The notes beneath the pieces are model-generated. The model did not search any database. It saw only the letters and a list, made by a program, of their open reading frames with translations, and was not told where the DNA came from. From assembly GCF_004138485.1 (NCBI RefSeq), contig NZ_ML142848.1, positions 904,640 to 968,639 on the forward strand: a DNA stretch of 64,000 nt, written 5' to 3'. Position 1 is the stretch's first letter, and every line of letters begins with the position of its first letter. Source of the DNA: Peristeroidobacter soli (GTDB lineage: Bacteria; Pseudomonadota; Gammaproteobacteria; Steroidobacterales; Steroidobacteraceae). The position numbers and the translations under genes are program-made. This document shows, one piece after another, positions 45,258 through 56,245 of this stretch.

Positions 45258-45258
45258 A
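45253..45258 (+). promoter_or_regulatory. possible -10 of lysR inside the GS stop region
   Basis: TATAAA overlaps the glutamine synthetase stop codon (TAA at 45255-45257) and ends 8 nt before ATG 45267. There is no Shine-Dalgarno and no good -35. Confidence 0.35.
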
Positions 45259-45266
45259 CTGCGCCG

Positions 45267-46181
45267 ATGCGTTTCGATTTGACCGATCTCAAGCTGTTCC
45301 TGCACGTCGTCGAAGCCGGCAGCATCACCGCCGGCGCGGAGCGCATGCACCTCGCCGTCGCCGCCGCCAGCACTCGAATCCGTAACATGGAAATCGAGCT
45401 GGGCACGCCGCTGCTGAACCGCGAACGCCAGGGCGTTCATCCGACGCCCGCGGGCCGCACGCTGGTTCATCACGCACGCCAGATGTTGCAGCAGGCGGAG
45501 CGCATGCGAGCCGAGCTGGGCGAGTACGCCGACGGGCTCAAAGGTCACGTACGGCTGCTCTCCAACACCAATGCGCTGACCGAATTCCTGCCCGAGCCCC
45601 TCAGCAATTTCCTGACCTCGCATCCCCAGGTGAACATCGATCTGGAAGAGCGCTTGAGCGACGAGATCGTCGCCGCGATCGCCGACGGCAAGGCCGACAT
45701 CGGTATCGTCGCCGGCACCGAGGACGTCACCGGCCTGGAAGTCTTTCCGTTCCGCGTCGACCGGTTTGTTCTAGTGACCGCGCCCACCCATCCGCTCGCC
45801 GCGAAGAACAGGATCGCGTTCGCCGACGCCCTCGACAGCGATTTCGTCGGGCTGGATCGTTCCAGCTCACTGCAACGATTCCTGTCCGAGAAGGCCGAAC
45901 GCATCGGTCGCCGCCTCAAGCTGCGCGTGCAGCTTCGTAGCTTCGACGCCGTGTGTCGCATGGTCGAAGGCAACGTCGGTATCGGCGTCGTGCCGGAGAC
46001 CACTGCCGCACGCGCCATGCGTACGATGAAGTTGCATGTGATCGAGCTGAGCGACGATTGGGCGCCGCGTAATTTGATGATCTGCGTGCGCAGCCTGCGG
46101 GATCTGCCGATCTATGCGCAGGACCTGGTGAAGTCGCTCGCGCAGCCGCTCGATATGGAGATGTGGGTCGCGAAGGCTTAG
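45267..46181 (+). CDS. LysR-family transcription regulator
   Basis: 304 aa. N-terminal winged HTH (DLKLFLHVVEAGSITAGAER, then AAASTRIRNMEIELGTPLLN), linker helix and a C-terminal periplasmic-binding-like effector domain (GHVRLLSNTNALTEFLPEPL; GKADIGIVAGTEDVTGLEVF). It is 9 nt after the GS gene and on the same strand, unlike the typical divergent LysR layout, and convergent with the EamA transporter by a 4-nt overlap. It probably controls the aminotransferase-GS-transporter set. Confidence 0.93.
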   Translation: MRFDLTDLKLFLHVVEAGSITAGAERMHLAVAAASTRIRNMEIELGTPLLNRERQGVHPTPAGRTLVHHARQMLQQAERMRAELGEYADGLKGHVRLLSNTNALTEFLPEPLSNFLTSHPQVNIDLEERLSDEIVAAIADGKADIGIVAGTEDVTGLEVFPFRVDRFVLVTAPTHPLAAKNRIAFADALDSDFVGLDRSSSLQRFLSEKAERIGRRLKLRVQLRSFDAVCRMVEGNVGIGVVPETTAARAMRTMKLHVIELSDDWAPRNLMICVRSLRDLPIYAQDLVKSLAQPLDMEMWVAKA

Positions 46182-47086
46182 GCCGTCACAGCGACTGGCC
46201 GCTCCGCCCGGCTGGTGATCCACACGCCGAACATCACGACCACCCCGCCGACAATGGCCCGCGCCGACAGCGGGTCGCCCAGCACGACTACACCGGTGAG
46301 CACGCCGACGATGGGAATCAGGTTGGTGTAAACGCCGACTTCGCTCGCATCGAGGTGGCGGAGCGACGCGTTGTACAGCAAATACGCAACACCTGAGGCG
46401 ATGCCGCCCAGATAGAGCAGCTCCACCCAGCCGATCAGTGGCAACGGCGGCAGCCCGTCGCCGGCGAGGTTCGCGGTGACCACTTCGTAGCCGGCCAACG
46501 GCAGTAATAACAACGACCCCGTGCCGGTCACCGCCACGGTGATCACCAGCGAATCGAAACCGGCAGCGCGTTTGGCGAGCGCGGTATACAGCCCCCAACA
46601 CACCACCGAAGCAAACATCAGCAGGCTGCCGAACAGACTGGACTCGCCGCCGTCCGAGCCGCTGCCCGAAAAGACGATCAGTACCCCGCCCACCGACATC
46701 GCGATACCCAGCCAGCGCAGCGCCGTGGCCCGCTCCCTCAACCACAGCACCGCGACCAGCGCGGTCATGGCGGGAATGGACGCCTGAACCAGCGCGCCCT
46801 GCGAAGCCGACACGGACATCATCGCCATGTTGAACACGAGGTAGTACAGCGCCACGCCGATAAAGCCCATCAACCAGATGGTCGGCCACGGCAGCCGCAG
46901 TCCCGGGGTCTTGCGGGACAACGCAAAGGGCAGCAACACCAGGGTGCCGACGATGACGCGCACGAAGGCCACCGTGAACGGCGGCCACACCGCGATCAGC
47001 TCCTTGGTCACCATGAAGGTACTGCCCCACACCACCATGGTGAGCACCAGCAACAGCATGGATCGGGTGTGGGTCGCTAACGGCAT
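46178..47086 (-). CDS. EamA/DMT-family transporter
   Basis: 302 aa from ATG 47086. Ten predicted membrane helices in two EamA repeats: SMLLLVLTMVVWGSTFMVTK opens the first and SLFGSLLMFASVVCWGLYTA the second. Drug/metabolite family members commonly export amino acids and related metabolites. The stop overlaps that of lysR by 3-4 nt. Longer frames toward 47599 run antisense to the iminopeptidase and lack membrane segments. Confidence 0.9.
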   Translation of the reverse strand: MPLATHTRSMLLLVLTMVVWGSTFMVTKELIAVWPPFTVAFVRVIVGTLVLLPFALSRKTPGLRLPWPTIWLMGFIGVALYYLVFNMAMMSVSASQGALVQASIPAMTALVAVLWLRERATALRWLGIAMSVGGVLIVFSGSGSDGGESSLFGSLLMFASVVCWGLYTALAKRAAGFDSLVITVAVTGTGSLLLLPLAGYEVVTANLAGDGLPPLPLIGWVELLYLGGIASGVAYLLYNASLRHLDASEVGVYTNLIPIVGVLTGVVVLGDPLSARAIVGGVVVMFGVWITSRAERPVAVTA

Positions 47087-47173
47087 ACGCCATTCTCGCA
47101 CGTGCGACGCTTCCCTATCTGCTCGCGACAGCCGAGAATTGATCTGTCTAAAGTTGGTCTCCCCGGAGCATTG

Positions 47174-48250
47174 ATGGCTACCAAGAAGCGCAAAACGACC
47201 CGGCGCTCTGCCCGCCCCGCCCCCGCCAGCAAACAACGCAATCACGCCCGGCATGCCGTGCTCGCCAAGCGCAAGCGGCCGGCCAAGGCGAAGACCGGCG
47301 GTGGCTTGCGCACGTTGTATCCCGCCATCAAGCCCAATAAGAGCGGCATGTTGCGCGTCTCGGATACCCACGAGATCTATTACGAGGAATGCGGCAACCC
47401 CAAGGGCAAGCCGGCCGTGTTCGTGCATGGCGGCCCGGGCGCGGGTTGTGACAATCGCGCGCGCAGCTTCTTCGACCCCGATGCCTACCGCATCATCCTG
47501 TTCGATCAGCGCGGCTGCGGCCGGAGCAAGCCGCACGCCAGCCTCGAGGACAACACCACCTGGCACCTGGTCGAGGACATGGAGAAGCTGCGCAAGCATC
47601 TCGGCATCGACAAATGGCTGGTGTTCGGCGGCTCATGGGGCTCGACGCTCGGACTGGCGTATTCACAAACCCATCCGGAACGCGTCAGCGAGATCGTTCT
47701 GCGCGGCATCTTCACGCTGACCCAGTTCGAGCTGCGCTGGTTCTATTTCGAAGGCGGCGCGAGCGCCCTGTTCCCGGATCATTGGCAAAACTATGTGGCC
47801 GCCATTCCGCCCGCCGAGCGCGGCGACATGATCGAGGCGTTCTACAAGCGACTGACCAGCGACGATCGCGACACCCGGGTGAAAGCCGCCCGTGCCTGGT
47901 CGATCTGGGAAGCCGCGACCAGCTATCTGCACATCAACGAAGAGAACCTGCACAAGTGGAACGAAGAGGACTTCGCGGTGGCCGTGGCGCGCATCGAATG
48001 TCACTACTTCGTGAACCGCGGCTTCCTGGAAACCGAAGATCAGCTGATCAAGAACGTGGACCGCATCCGTCACATTCCAGCAGTGATCGTGCAGGGTCGA
48101 TACGACGTGGTGTGCCCGATGCAAACCGCCTGGAAACTGCATCAAGCCTGGCCGGAGGCGGACTTCCAGGTCTCGCCGGACGCGGGTCACTCAGCGTTCG
48201 AGGCCGGCAATACACATCGGCTGATCGAAGCGACTGATAAATTCAGATAG
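47174..48250 (+). CDS. pip: proline iminopeptidase with basic N-terminal extension
   Basis: 358 aa from ATG 47174, with GGAG six nt upstream. The alpha/beta-hydrolase domain begins near residue 46 (LRTLYPAIKPNKSGMLRVSD). Catalytic and oxyanion motifs are VFVHGGPGAGCDNRARSFF, FDQRGCGRSKPHA, the nucleophile in VFGGSWGSTLGLAYS, Asp in GRYDVVCP and His in SPDAGHSAFEAG. It cleaves N-terminal proline from peptides. The first 45 residues (MATKKRKTTRRSARPAPASK and so on) are very Lys/Arg-rich, absent from standard 310-320 aa enzymes, and do not form a signal peptide. Confidence 0.93.
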   Translation: MATKKRKTTRRSARPAPASKQRNHARHAVLAKRKRPAKAKTGGGLRTLYPAIKPNKSGMLRVSDTHEIYYEECGNPKGKPAVFVHGGPGAGCDNRARSFFDPDAYRIILFDQRGCGRSKPHASLEDNTTWHLVEDMEKLRKHLGIDKWLVFGGSWGSTLGLAYSQTHPERVSEIVLRGIFTLTQFELRWFYFEGGASALFPDHWQNYVAAIPPAERGDMIEAFYKRLTSDDRDTRVKAARAWSIWEAATSYLHINEENLHKWNEEDFAVAVARIECHYFVNRGFLETEDQLIKNVDRIRHIPAVIVQGRYDVVCPMQTAWKLHQAWPEADFQVSPDAGHSAFEAGNTHRLIEATDKFR

Positions 48251-48737
48251 TTCTTCTGCGCCAGGTCGGCCGCGCGTCGTCGTCGATGACGCCGCGGTCG
48301 ACCAGCCAGGCGCGCGCATCGTCGGCGTCCTGCTCGAACCACGCGCGTGCGGAGCCGAGACGGAACGTGTAGCCCCACGCGTCCATGTCATGAAACATGC
48401 GCTCGCGACCGACGCCCGGCAGCTCGCCGGCCAGCACGATCTGTAAATAACAAACGCCGTTTTCTTCGTCGTAATCGCCGCCCGCGTCCTTGTCCAGTTG
48501 CTCGCGGCGCGAGTCGTCCATGCAAATGAAATGACCGGCTTCGTGAAGTAACGAATGCAGTGGCGTATCGGCGCGCCAATAAATCTTCGAGCCGACCAGC
48601 CCCGCCTCGCTGTCGCCCCAATAGGAACCCGGGATGGTTTCCTCGGCACCGAGCGCCACGCATTCCATGCCGTAACGATCCAGAAGCCCCGTCACGACGT
48701 CGACGCCGACGTCAGTGACCTTCAACACCTCTGTCAT
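48243..48737 (-). CDS. HEAGH-motif hypothetical protein coupled to lptE
   Basis: 164 aa, family not recognised by name. LHSLLHEAGHFICMDDSRRE carries an HExxH-type zinc motif (HEAGH), and a third metal ligand could be Glu/Asp further on (DKDAGGDYDEENGVC). Such short proteins resemble minimal gluzincin-like or ImmA/IrrE-type metallopeptidases; activity is not proven. Its ATG overlaps the lptE stop (TGATG), so it is translated with lptE. In other gammaproteobacteria holA follows lptE at this position. Its 3' end overlaps pip by 8 nt. Confidence 0.8.
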   Translation of the reverse strand: MTEVLKVTDVGVDVVTGLLDRYGMECVALGAEETIPGSYWGDSEAGLVGSKIYWRADTPLHSLLHEAGHFICMDDSRREQLDKDAGGDYDEENGVCYLQIVLAGELPGVGRERMFHDMDAWGYTFRLGSARAWFEQDADDARAWLVDRGVIDDDARPTWRRRTI

Positions 48738-49249
48738 CAGAGCGCAGCCAGACGTCTCACGACCTGACCCGCCAGATCTCGAGCCAGTGCCTCGCGCAGA
48801 ACCGCCTGTTCCTTTTGCTTGGCGAGCACGGCGGTTTCGTCGTAGCTGTAATCGCGGGTCAGCTCGAGCTTCTCCGGGGCGATCAGCTCCTCGGTGCGGC
48901 CGTTGACCGAGTACTCGATGGAATAGAACACCTCGTATTCCTCCGGCGTGTTGCGGCCGGACACGGTGAGCACTCGCTGCCCGCTCACATCCTTGATGAT
49001 CTTCACGACCGCGGTCGCTTCGTCCTCATTGTTGGTGAGCCGCGCCCCCGAGGCTTGCAGACTCTCGCGCAACGCCCGGTGGAAATCGGTGTAGCGATCC
49101 TTGGTATCGACATAAGTGGTCGCCATGACCGACGACAGCTTGGTCGTGCCCTGCAGGCGCCAGCCGCACCCCGCCAACGACGAGGTCAGGCAGAGCGAAA
49201 CCAGCAACCAGCAAAGACGACGGGCGGAGGCAGAAAGCGTCACAGGCAC
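48737..49249 (-). CDS. lptE: LPS-assembly lipoprotein LptE
   Basis: 170 aa from GTG 49249 (GTG 49243 also possible). Signal peptide with lipobox: LLVSLCLTSSLAGCGWRLQG, Cys at position 28. The mature domain (TTYVDTKDRYTDFHRALRES, VSGRNTPEEYEVFYSIEYSV, LELTRDYSYDETAVLAKQKE) follows the LptE/RlpB pattern. LptE plugs the LptD barrel for LPS insertion. Normally adjacent to leuS upstream and holA downstream; both contacts are broken here. Confidence 0.93.
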   Translation of the reverse strand: MPVTLSASARRLCWLLVSLCLTSSLAGCGWRLQGTTKLSSVMATTYVDTKDRYTDFHRALRESLQASGARLTNNEDEATAVVKIIKDVSGQRVLTVSGRNTPEEYEVFYSIEYSVNGRTEELIAPEKLELTRDYSYDETAVLAKQKEQAVLREALARDLAGQVVRRLAAL

Positions 49250-49314
49250 TCTCGCGGGAGCGAAACAGGGCCGACATGTTCGCGGGCCCTGGCTTCCGGG
49301 TCAATCTGCGCCGG

Positions 49315-50400
49315 TCAGCGGGCTGCGGTGAACGGCTGGCTCGCGCGCATGGCCGCCGGGCTTTTGAGCACGCATTCGCTGTCGACCACGTAACCGTGAC
49401 GGCAGACGATGCCCGCGTGCGTGGCCACACTGCGCTGAACGGCAGCCAACTGCTCATTCCCCGAATGGCCGGGGCAGCCCCGGCAATGCTCGGCCACGTT
49501 GAGCATTTCGTTCGCGTCGGCCGGCGAGCTGTCATTGCCATCCCGCTCCAGCGCCGCGACGCCATAGCTGAAGGCCAGCGGCACCGAAGCACTGGCGGCA
49601 TAGCGGGTCAGCCCCACCATCATGCGGTCCTTGATGAGCGGCGCCTCGGTGACGCCCGCCTCGGGCAACACCACCGCGAACACCGCCCCCACCGGCGACT
49701 CCATGCGAGCAATCCAGTCCACATGCGCGCGAACCGAGGCGTCGATCGCCTGGACCACGCACTTCAATGTCGTTGCATCGGGCACGCTTTCATCGACAGG
49801 CGCACCTTCGATCCGGGCGCCCACGGTCATCAGCGCCAGCTGCCGGCCATAACGCTGACCGCGACGAATCTCTGACAGCAGTCGGGTGTGCAATTCGCTA
49901 TGTGAGAACGCACCGGACTCGACATCGATGCTCACCGATTGCTCCATCACCGCTTCCTGCGCCTCGCGCAGCGAACGGCGCAACGCCAGCGTGTTGAACG
50001 CGGCGTAGATGCGGGCGAACAATTCGGGATCGGAAACTTTCTTGGTGAGATAGTCGTCGACGCCGGCGACGTAGCCCTGCTCGAAGTCAGTGCTGGCGTC
50101 GCGCATGGTCAGCATGATTATGTAAGTATCTTCGGTACCGCGCGCGCGCAGCGTCTGCGTCAGCGCCAGACCATCCATCACCGGCATGTGCCAATCGGTG
50201 ACCACCAGGGGATACCACTGACGGTCGAGCACATCGAGCGCCTCCTGCCCATTGGAGGCATGCTCGACTTCAAAACCGGCGGCAGTCAGCCGCCTCGTGA
50301 TCAACTCGCGATCCTGCTCGTCGTCATCGACCACCAGGATGCGTGACGGCAACGCTCGCTGCAGTACTGACAGCCGCGTTGCCATGACACCCGCTTTCAT
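49315..50400 (-). CDS. response regulator with degenerate GGDEF-like output domain
   Basis: 361 aa from ATG 50400 (ATG 50385 alternative). Receiver domain: SRILVVDDDEQDRELITRRL, phospho-acceptor Asp in LVVTDWHMPVMDGLALTQTL, Thr in IIMLTMRD and Lys in VDDYLTKKVSDPELFARI. The C-terminal half has the alpha/beta layout of a GGDEF domain, but the signature region reads ESPVGAVFAVVLPEAG, so GGDEF is lost and cyclase activity is unlikely. Inserted between lptE and the aldolase on the minus strand. Partner kinase unknown. Confidence 0.85.
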   Translation of the reverse strand: MKAGVMATRLSVLQRALPSRILVVDDDEQDRELITRRLTAAGFEVEHASNGQEALDVLDRQWYPLVVTDWHMPVMDGLALTQTLRARGTEDTYIIMLTMRDASTDFEQGYVAGVDDYLTKKVSDPELFARIYAAFNTLALRRSLREAQEAVMEQSVSIDVESGAFSHSELHTRLLSEIRRGQRYGRQLALMTVGARIEGAPVDESVPDATTLKCVVQAIDASVRAHVDWIARMESPVGAVFAVVLPEAGVTEAPLIKDRMMVGLTRYAASASVPLAFSYGVAALERDGNDSSPADANEMLNVAEHCRGCPGHSGNEQLAAVQRSVATHAGIVCRHGYVVDSECVLKSPAAMRASQPFTAAR

Positions 50401-50488
50401 CCGCTTATCTCTCGAGACCGTACAAGATTTGCACTACCCGCGTTGCTTTATCATTCACGCGTTCAGGTGGCAACCACGGTTTGTACGT

Positions 50489-51265
50489 TTACTCCCTATA
50501 GCTGGGGTCGATGCGGTCCATTTTGCGCAACAGCGCGGGCCAGACCAGCCCGGTGCCGGCGCCGCGAGTCACCTGTTTCATGTATTCGGGCACGGTGGCG
50601 AGCACGCTCTCGGGAATTTCTATCAGCTGCGAATTGCCGCCGGCGGCTTGCGCCATGATCTGGATTTCACAGGCGCGCTGCAGACTGAACATCATCATGA
50701 AAGCGTCGGAGACGATGCGGCCGACGGTCAGCAGTCCATGATTGCGCAGGATCATGTGGCGTGCAGCGCCCAGATGCGCCTGCAGACGTCCCTTCTCTTC
50801 CGGATTGAGAGCGATACCTTCGTAATCGTGGTACGACAAACTGAGCAGGATCAGCGTCGCCTGTTGTGAGATCGGCAACAACCCGTCCTTCTGCGCCGAG
50901 ACCGCGATACCCGCCATCGTGTGGAGATGTAAGACACAACCGGCGTCTTCACGCACCTGGTGAATGGCGCTGTGAATGGTGTAGCCGGCGGGATTGATCT
51001 CGTAAGGGCTCGGCAATGTTTTGTTGCCGGACAAATCGACGCGCACCAGATTGGACGCGGCGACTTCCTCGAACATCAAGCCATAGGGATTGATCAGGAA
51101 GTCATGCGTGCCCGGCACGCGCGCCGAGATGTGAGTGAAGACCAGATCGTCCCAGCCGAAATGCGCGACCAGACGATAACAGGCGGCCAGATCGACGCGC
51201 GTCGCCCATTCCTCGGCCGACACCTGTGCACGCACGTCCGCGACGGCACGTTCTGCAGCTGACAT
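50489..51265 (-). CDS. class II aldolase/adducin family protein
   Basis: 258 aa. AraD/FucA-like zinc aldolase fold: DDLVFTHISARVPGTHDFLI, the metal-binding His pair in CVLHLHTMAGIAVSAQ, Glu-region ISQQATLILLSLSYHDYEG and the third His in MILRNHGLLTVGRIVSDAFM. Typical substrates are phosphorylated or oxidised sugars, but many members of this length remain uncharacterised. A GGGGGGA Shine-Dalgarno precedes ATG 51265. It lies between leuS and the response regulator. Confidence 0.9.
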   Translation of the reverse strand: MSAAERAVADVRAQVSAEEWATRVDLAACYRLVAHFGWDDLVFTHISARVPGTHDFLINPYGLMFEEVAASNLVRVDLSGNKTLPSPYEINPAGYTIHSAIHQVREDAGCVLHLHTMAGIAVSAQKDGLLPISQQATLILLSLSYHDYEGIALNPEEKGRLQAHLGAARHMILRNHGLLTVGRIVSDAFMMMFSLQRACEIQIMAQAAGGNSQLIEIPESVLATVPEYMKQVTRGAGTGLVWPALLRKMDRIDPSYRE

Positions 51266-51345
51266 ATGCGATCCCCCCGATGTATGTCATCGAGGCTACG
51301 CCGGCGCCACAAGCCCCCGCAAGTCTCCCGAGCGGAGGCCGTGGT

Positions 51346-54147
<2,802 letters not shown>

Positions 54148-55878
54148 TCAATCCATCCCACGCAGGGTAAACCGGAACTCCGCGCCCCGGCCGGGGCTGG
54201 CTTCGGCCCAGATGGTGCCGCCATGGCGCTCGACGATGCGGCTGACCGTGGCCAACCCGATGCCGGTGCCCTCGAATTCGTCCTGCCGGTGCAACCGCTG
54301 GAACACGCCGAACAGCTTGCGGGCATAACGCATGTCGAAGCCGACGCCGTTGTCCCGCACGTAGATGTACCGCTCGCCAGGCGCAGCCGTCGTGCCGGTG
54401 TCGCCCTCGCCGACCACGCCCGTGCCGACCTCGATGACGGTCTTGGCGCGCGGCCGGGAGTATTTGACCGCATTGCCGATCAGGTTCGCGAACACCTGTT
54501 GCATCAACTCGGGATCGCAGCTGACGGCGGGCAAGGGATTCAGGTGCCATTCGATGTCACGGCCCTGCGCTTCCTGACTGGCGCGATCGACCGCGTGCTT
54601 CACCAGGCCGTCCAGCTTGCACGGCTCGCGACGCATCTCGACATGACTGACCCGCGACAGCGCCAGCAACCCGTCGATCAGCGCGCTCATCTCCTTGGCG
54701 CCGCGCTGAATCTGTTCCATGTGAATGGTGGGCTCGCGCGCACCCGGCGGGCCTTTGTGCTCACGAAGCATCTGCACGTGCGCATGAATCAGACGCAGCG
54801 GCGCGCGCAGATCGTGGGCGACCGAATAAGAGAACGCCTCGAGCTCGCGATTGGCGATCTCCAGCTCGGCGGTGCGCTCGGCGACGCGTTTCTCCAGGTC
54901 CTGATTCAAGCGCCGGATTTCACTTTCCATCTCGGCGCGCCGGTCGATTTCATCCTGCAGCGCCTGATGCTGAAGCGCGTTCTCATAAGCCACGGCGACC
55001 TGGGCCGCGATGGCGCGCGCCACCGCCAGATCCTCCTCCGTGAATCCCGGCAGACCGATCCGGTTCAGCACACACAAATAACCATAGGATTTGGTGACCG
55101 ACGCGATCGGCACGCCCAGCATGGAAACAAACTCGCCGCGCTGAGTGACTGCGTCCGCGGGGAGGGATTCATCCGGCGACATCGGATAGAGCGCCGAACC
55201 ACCGCTCTCCAGGGACTGCACCAGATCGCGATACATGCGCGAGCCGAGCAAACGTTCCATTTCCTCGCCGGCCAGGCCGCTCGACGTGGTCACCTGACGC
55301 GAGCCGCTGTCGCCCACGATCACGAGCTGGGCCACTTGCGCAAGCAGAATGTCGCGCGCGGCGTCGCAAGTGGATTCGAGAATCACGGCAGGATCGGTTT
55401 GACCGAACACTCGACGGCTGAATGTCACCAATGCGCTCAATCGTTCCTGAGCACCGCCGTTCACGGAAAGCGCGGGGGGCTGCTGCGTTCCGCCGGCCGG
55501 CTTGGTTGCCAGCGCGGCGTTCACGGTCTCGCGCACGATCTCCAGATCGTACGGTTTGGACAGCGTGCTACGAACGCCCAGCGACCGGGCCATCTCGCGC
55601 ACTTCACGTTCATGATAGGAGGCTGAACAGAAAATCACCGGCGTGCCGGACATGCTCTCGTCCTGGCGCAGCTTGCGCACCAGTTCGTAACCGTCCATGC
55701 GCGGCATGACGATGTCTGTAATGAGCAGGTCGGGATGCTCGGTACGCAATAAATGCAAAGCTTCGATACCGTCGGCGGCTTGCAACAGGTCGTAGTCGCC
55801 ATCCGCCAGCGACAGCATCAGCAGCTCGCGCGCCTCCGCATCGTCTTCCGCGACCAGTATTTTTCCGCCCTTTGCCAC
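54148..55878 (-). CDS. receiver-GAF-histidine kinase signalling protein
   Basis: 576 aa from GTG 55878 (VAKGGKILVAEDDAEARELL). N-terminal receiver with Asp in LLITDIVMPRMDGYELVRKL, a GAF domain (about residues 155-310, DILLAQVAQLVIVGDSGSRQ ... GYLCVLNRIGLPGFTEEDLA), a coiled coil, HisKA with His in SYSVAHDLRAPLRLIHAHV, and HATPase (NAVKYS, VRDNGVGFDMRYARK, GTGIGLATVSRIV). No membrane helix. The receiver-first order suggests it is itself controlled by another kinase. ATG 56022 is an upstream alternative, but its residues show no domain. Kinase core is closely related to 15812-16804. Confidence 0.88.
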   Translation of the reverse strand: MAKGGKILVAEDDAEARELLMLSLADGDYDLLQAADGIEALHLLRTEHPDLLITDIVMPRMDGYELVRKLRQDESMSGTPVIFCSASYHEREVREMARSLGVRSTLSKPYDLEIVRETVNAALATKPAGGTQQPPALSVNGGAQERLSALVTFSRRVFGQTDPAVILESTCDAARDILLAQVAQLVIVGDSGSRQVTTSSGLAGEEMERLLGSRMYRDLVQSLESGGSALYPMSPDESLPADAVTQRGEFVSMLGVPIASVTKSYGYLCVLNRIGLPGFTEEDLAVARAIAAQVAVAYENALQHQALQDEIDRRAEMESEIRRLNQDLEKRVAERTAELEIANRELEAFSYSVAHDLRAPLRLIHAHVQMLREHKGPPGAREPTIHMEQIQRGAKEMSALIDGLLALSRVSHVEMRREPCKLDGLVKHAVDRASQEAQGRDIEWHLNPLPAVSCDPELMQQVFANLIGNAVKYSRPRAKTVIEVGTGVVGEGDTGTTAAPGERYIYVRDNGVGFDMRYARKLFGVFQRLHRQDEFEGTGIGLATVSRIVERHGGTIWAEASPGRGAEFRFTLRGMD

Positions 55879-56082
55879 GTCCCGTTCCCCGCGACCAAAT
55901 CTGTGGCCATCGTTGAAATGAAAATCGCCACACGCTGGCGTCCCTCGCCAGCGAACGCAATCAGTACGTTTCACCGCACAACGGCGTTCCTCATCCAAAC
56001 CCTTTATACGCGGATAGGGCAATCCCTCAAAAGCAGGGGAACGTGAGTCTGTTCACCTGTCCCAGAAAGACCCACCCCCTGA

Positions 56083-56132
56083 CCCCCTCCCGTGCCGGGA
56101 GGGGGAATTCAATTTTTGCTCCCTGCGGGAGC
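56083..56132. repeat. two adjacent TGC-loop hairpins in the intergenic region
   Basis: CCCCCTCCCG-TGC-CGGGAGGGGG (56083-56105, perfect 10 bp) and GCTCCC-TGC-GGGAGC (56118-56132, 6 bp), separated by AATTCAATTTTT. They lie in the 56023-56245 gap, which otherwise holds no supported gene apart from promoter DNA for the kinase gene. The form resembles dispersed GGGAG-type intergenic repeats of high-GC gammaproteobacteria. Confidence 0.5.
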
Positions 56133-56245
56133 ACGGCTCATTCGGAGTTGCCCCCACCGCGGATTATTCAGACTGTGCGCGCCAGCAGCTGCCGATTCGA
56201 AACATCCATCGGGGGCGAAATCGCGCGCACTTGTTTCGTTGTGAA

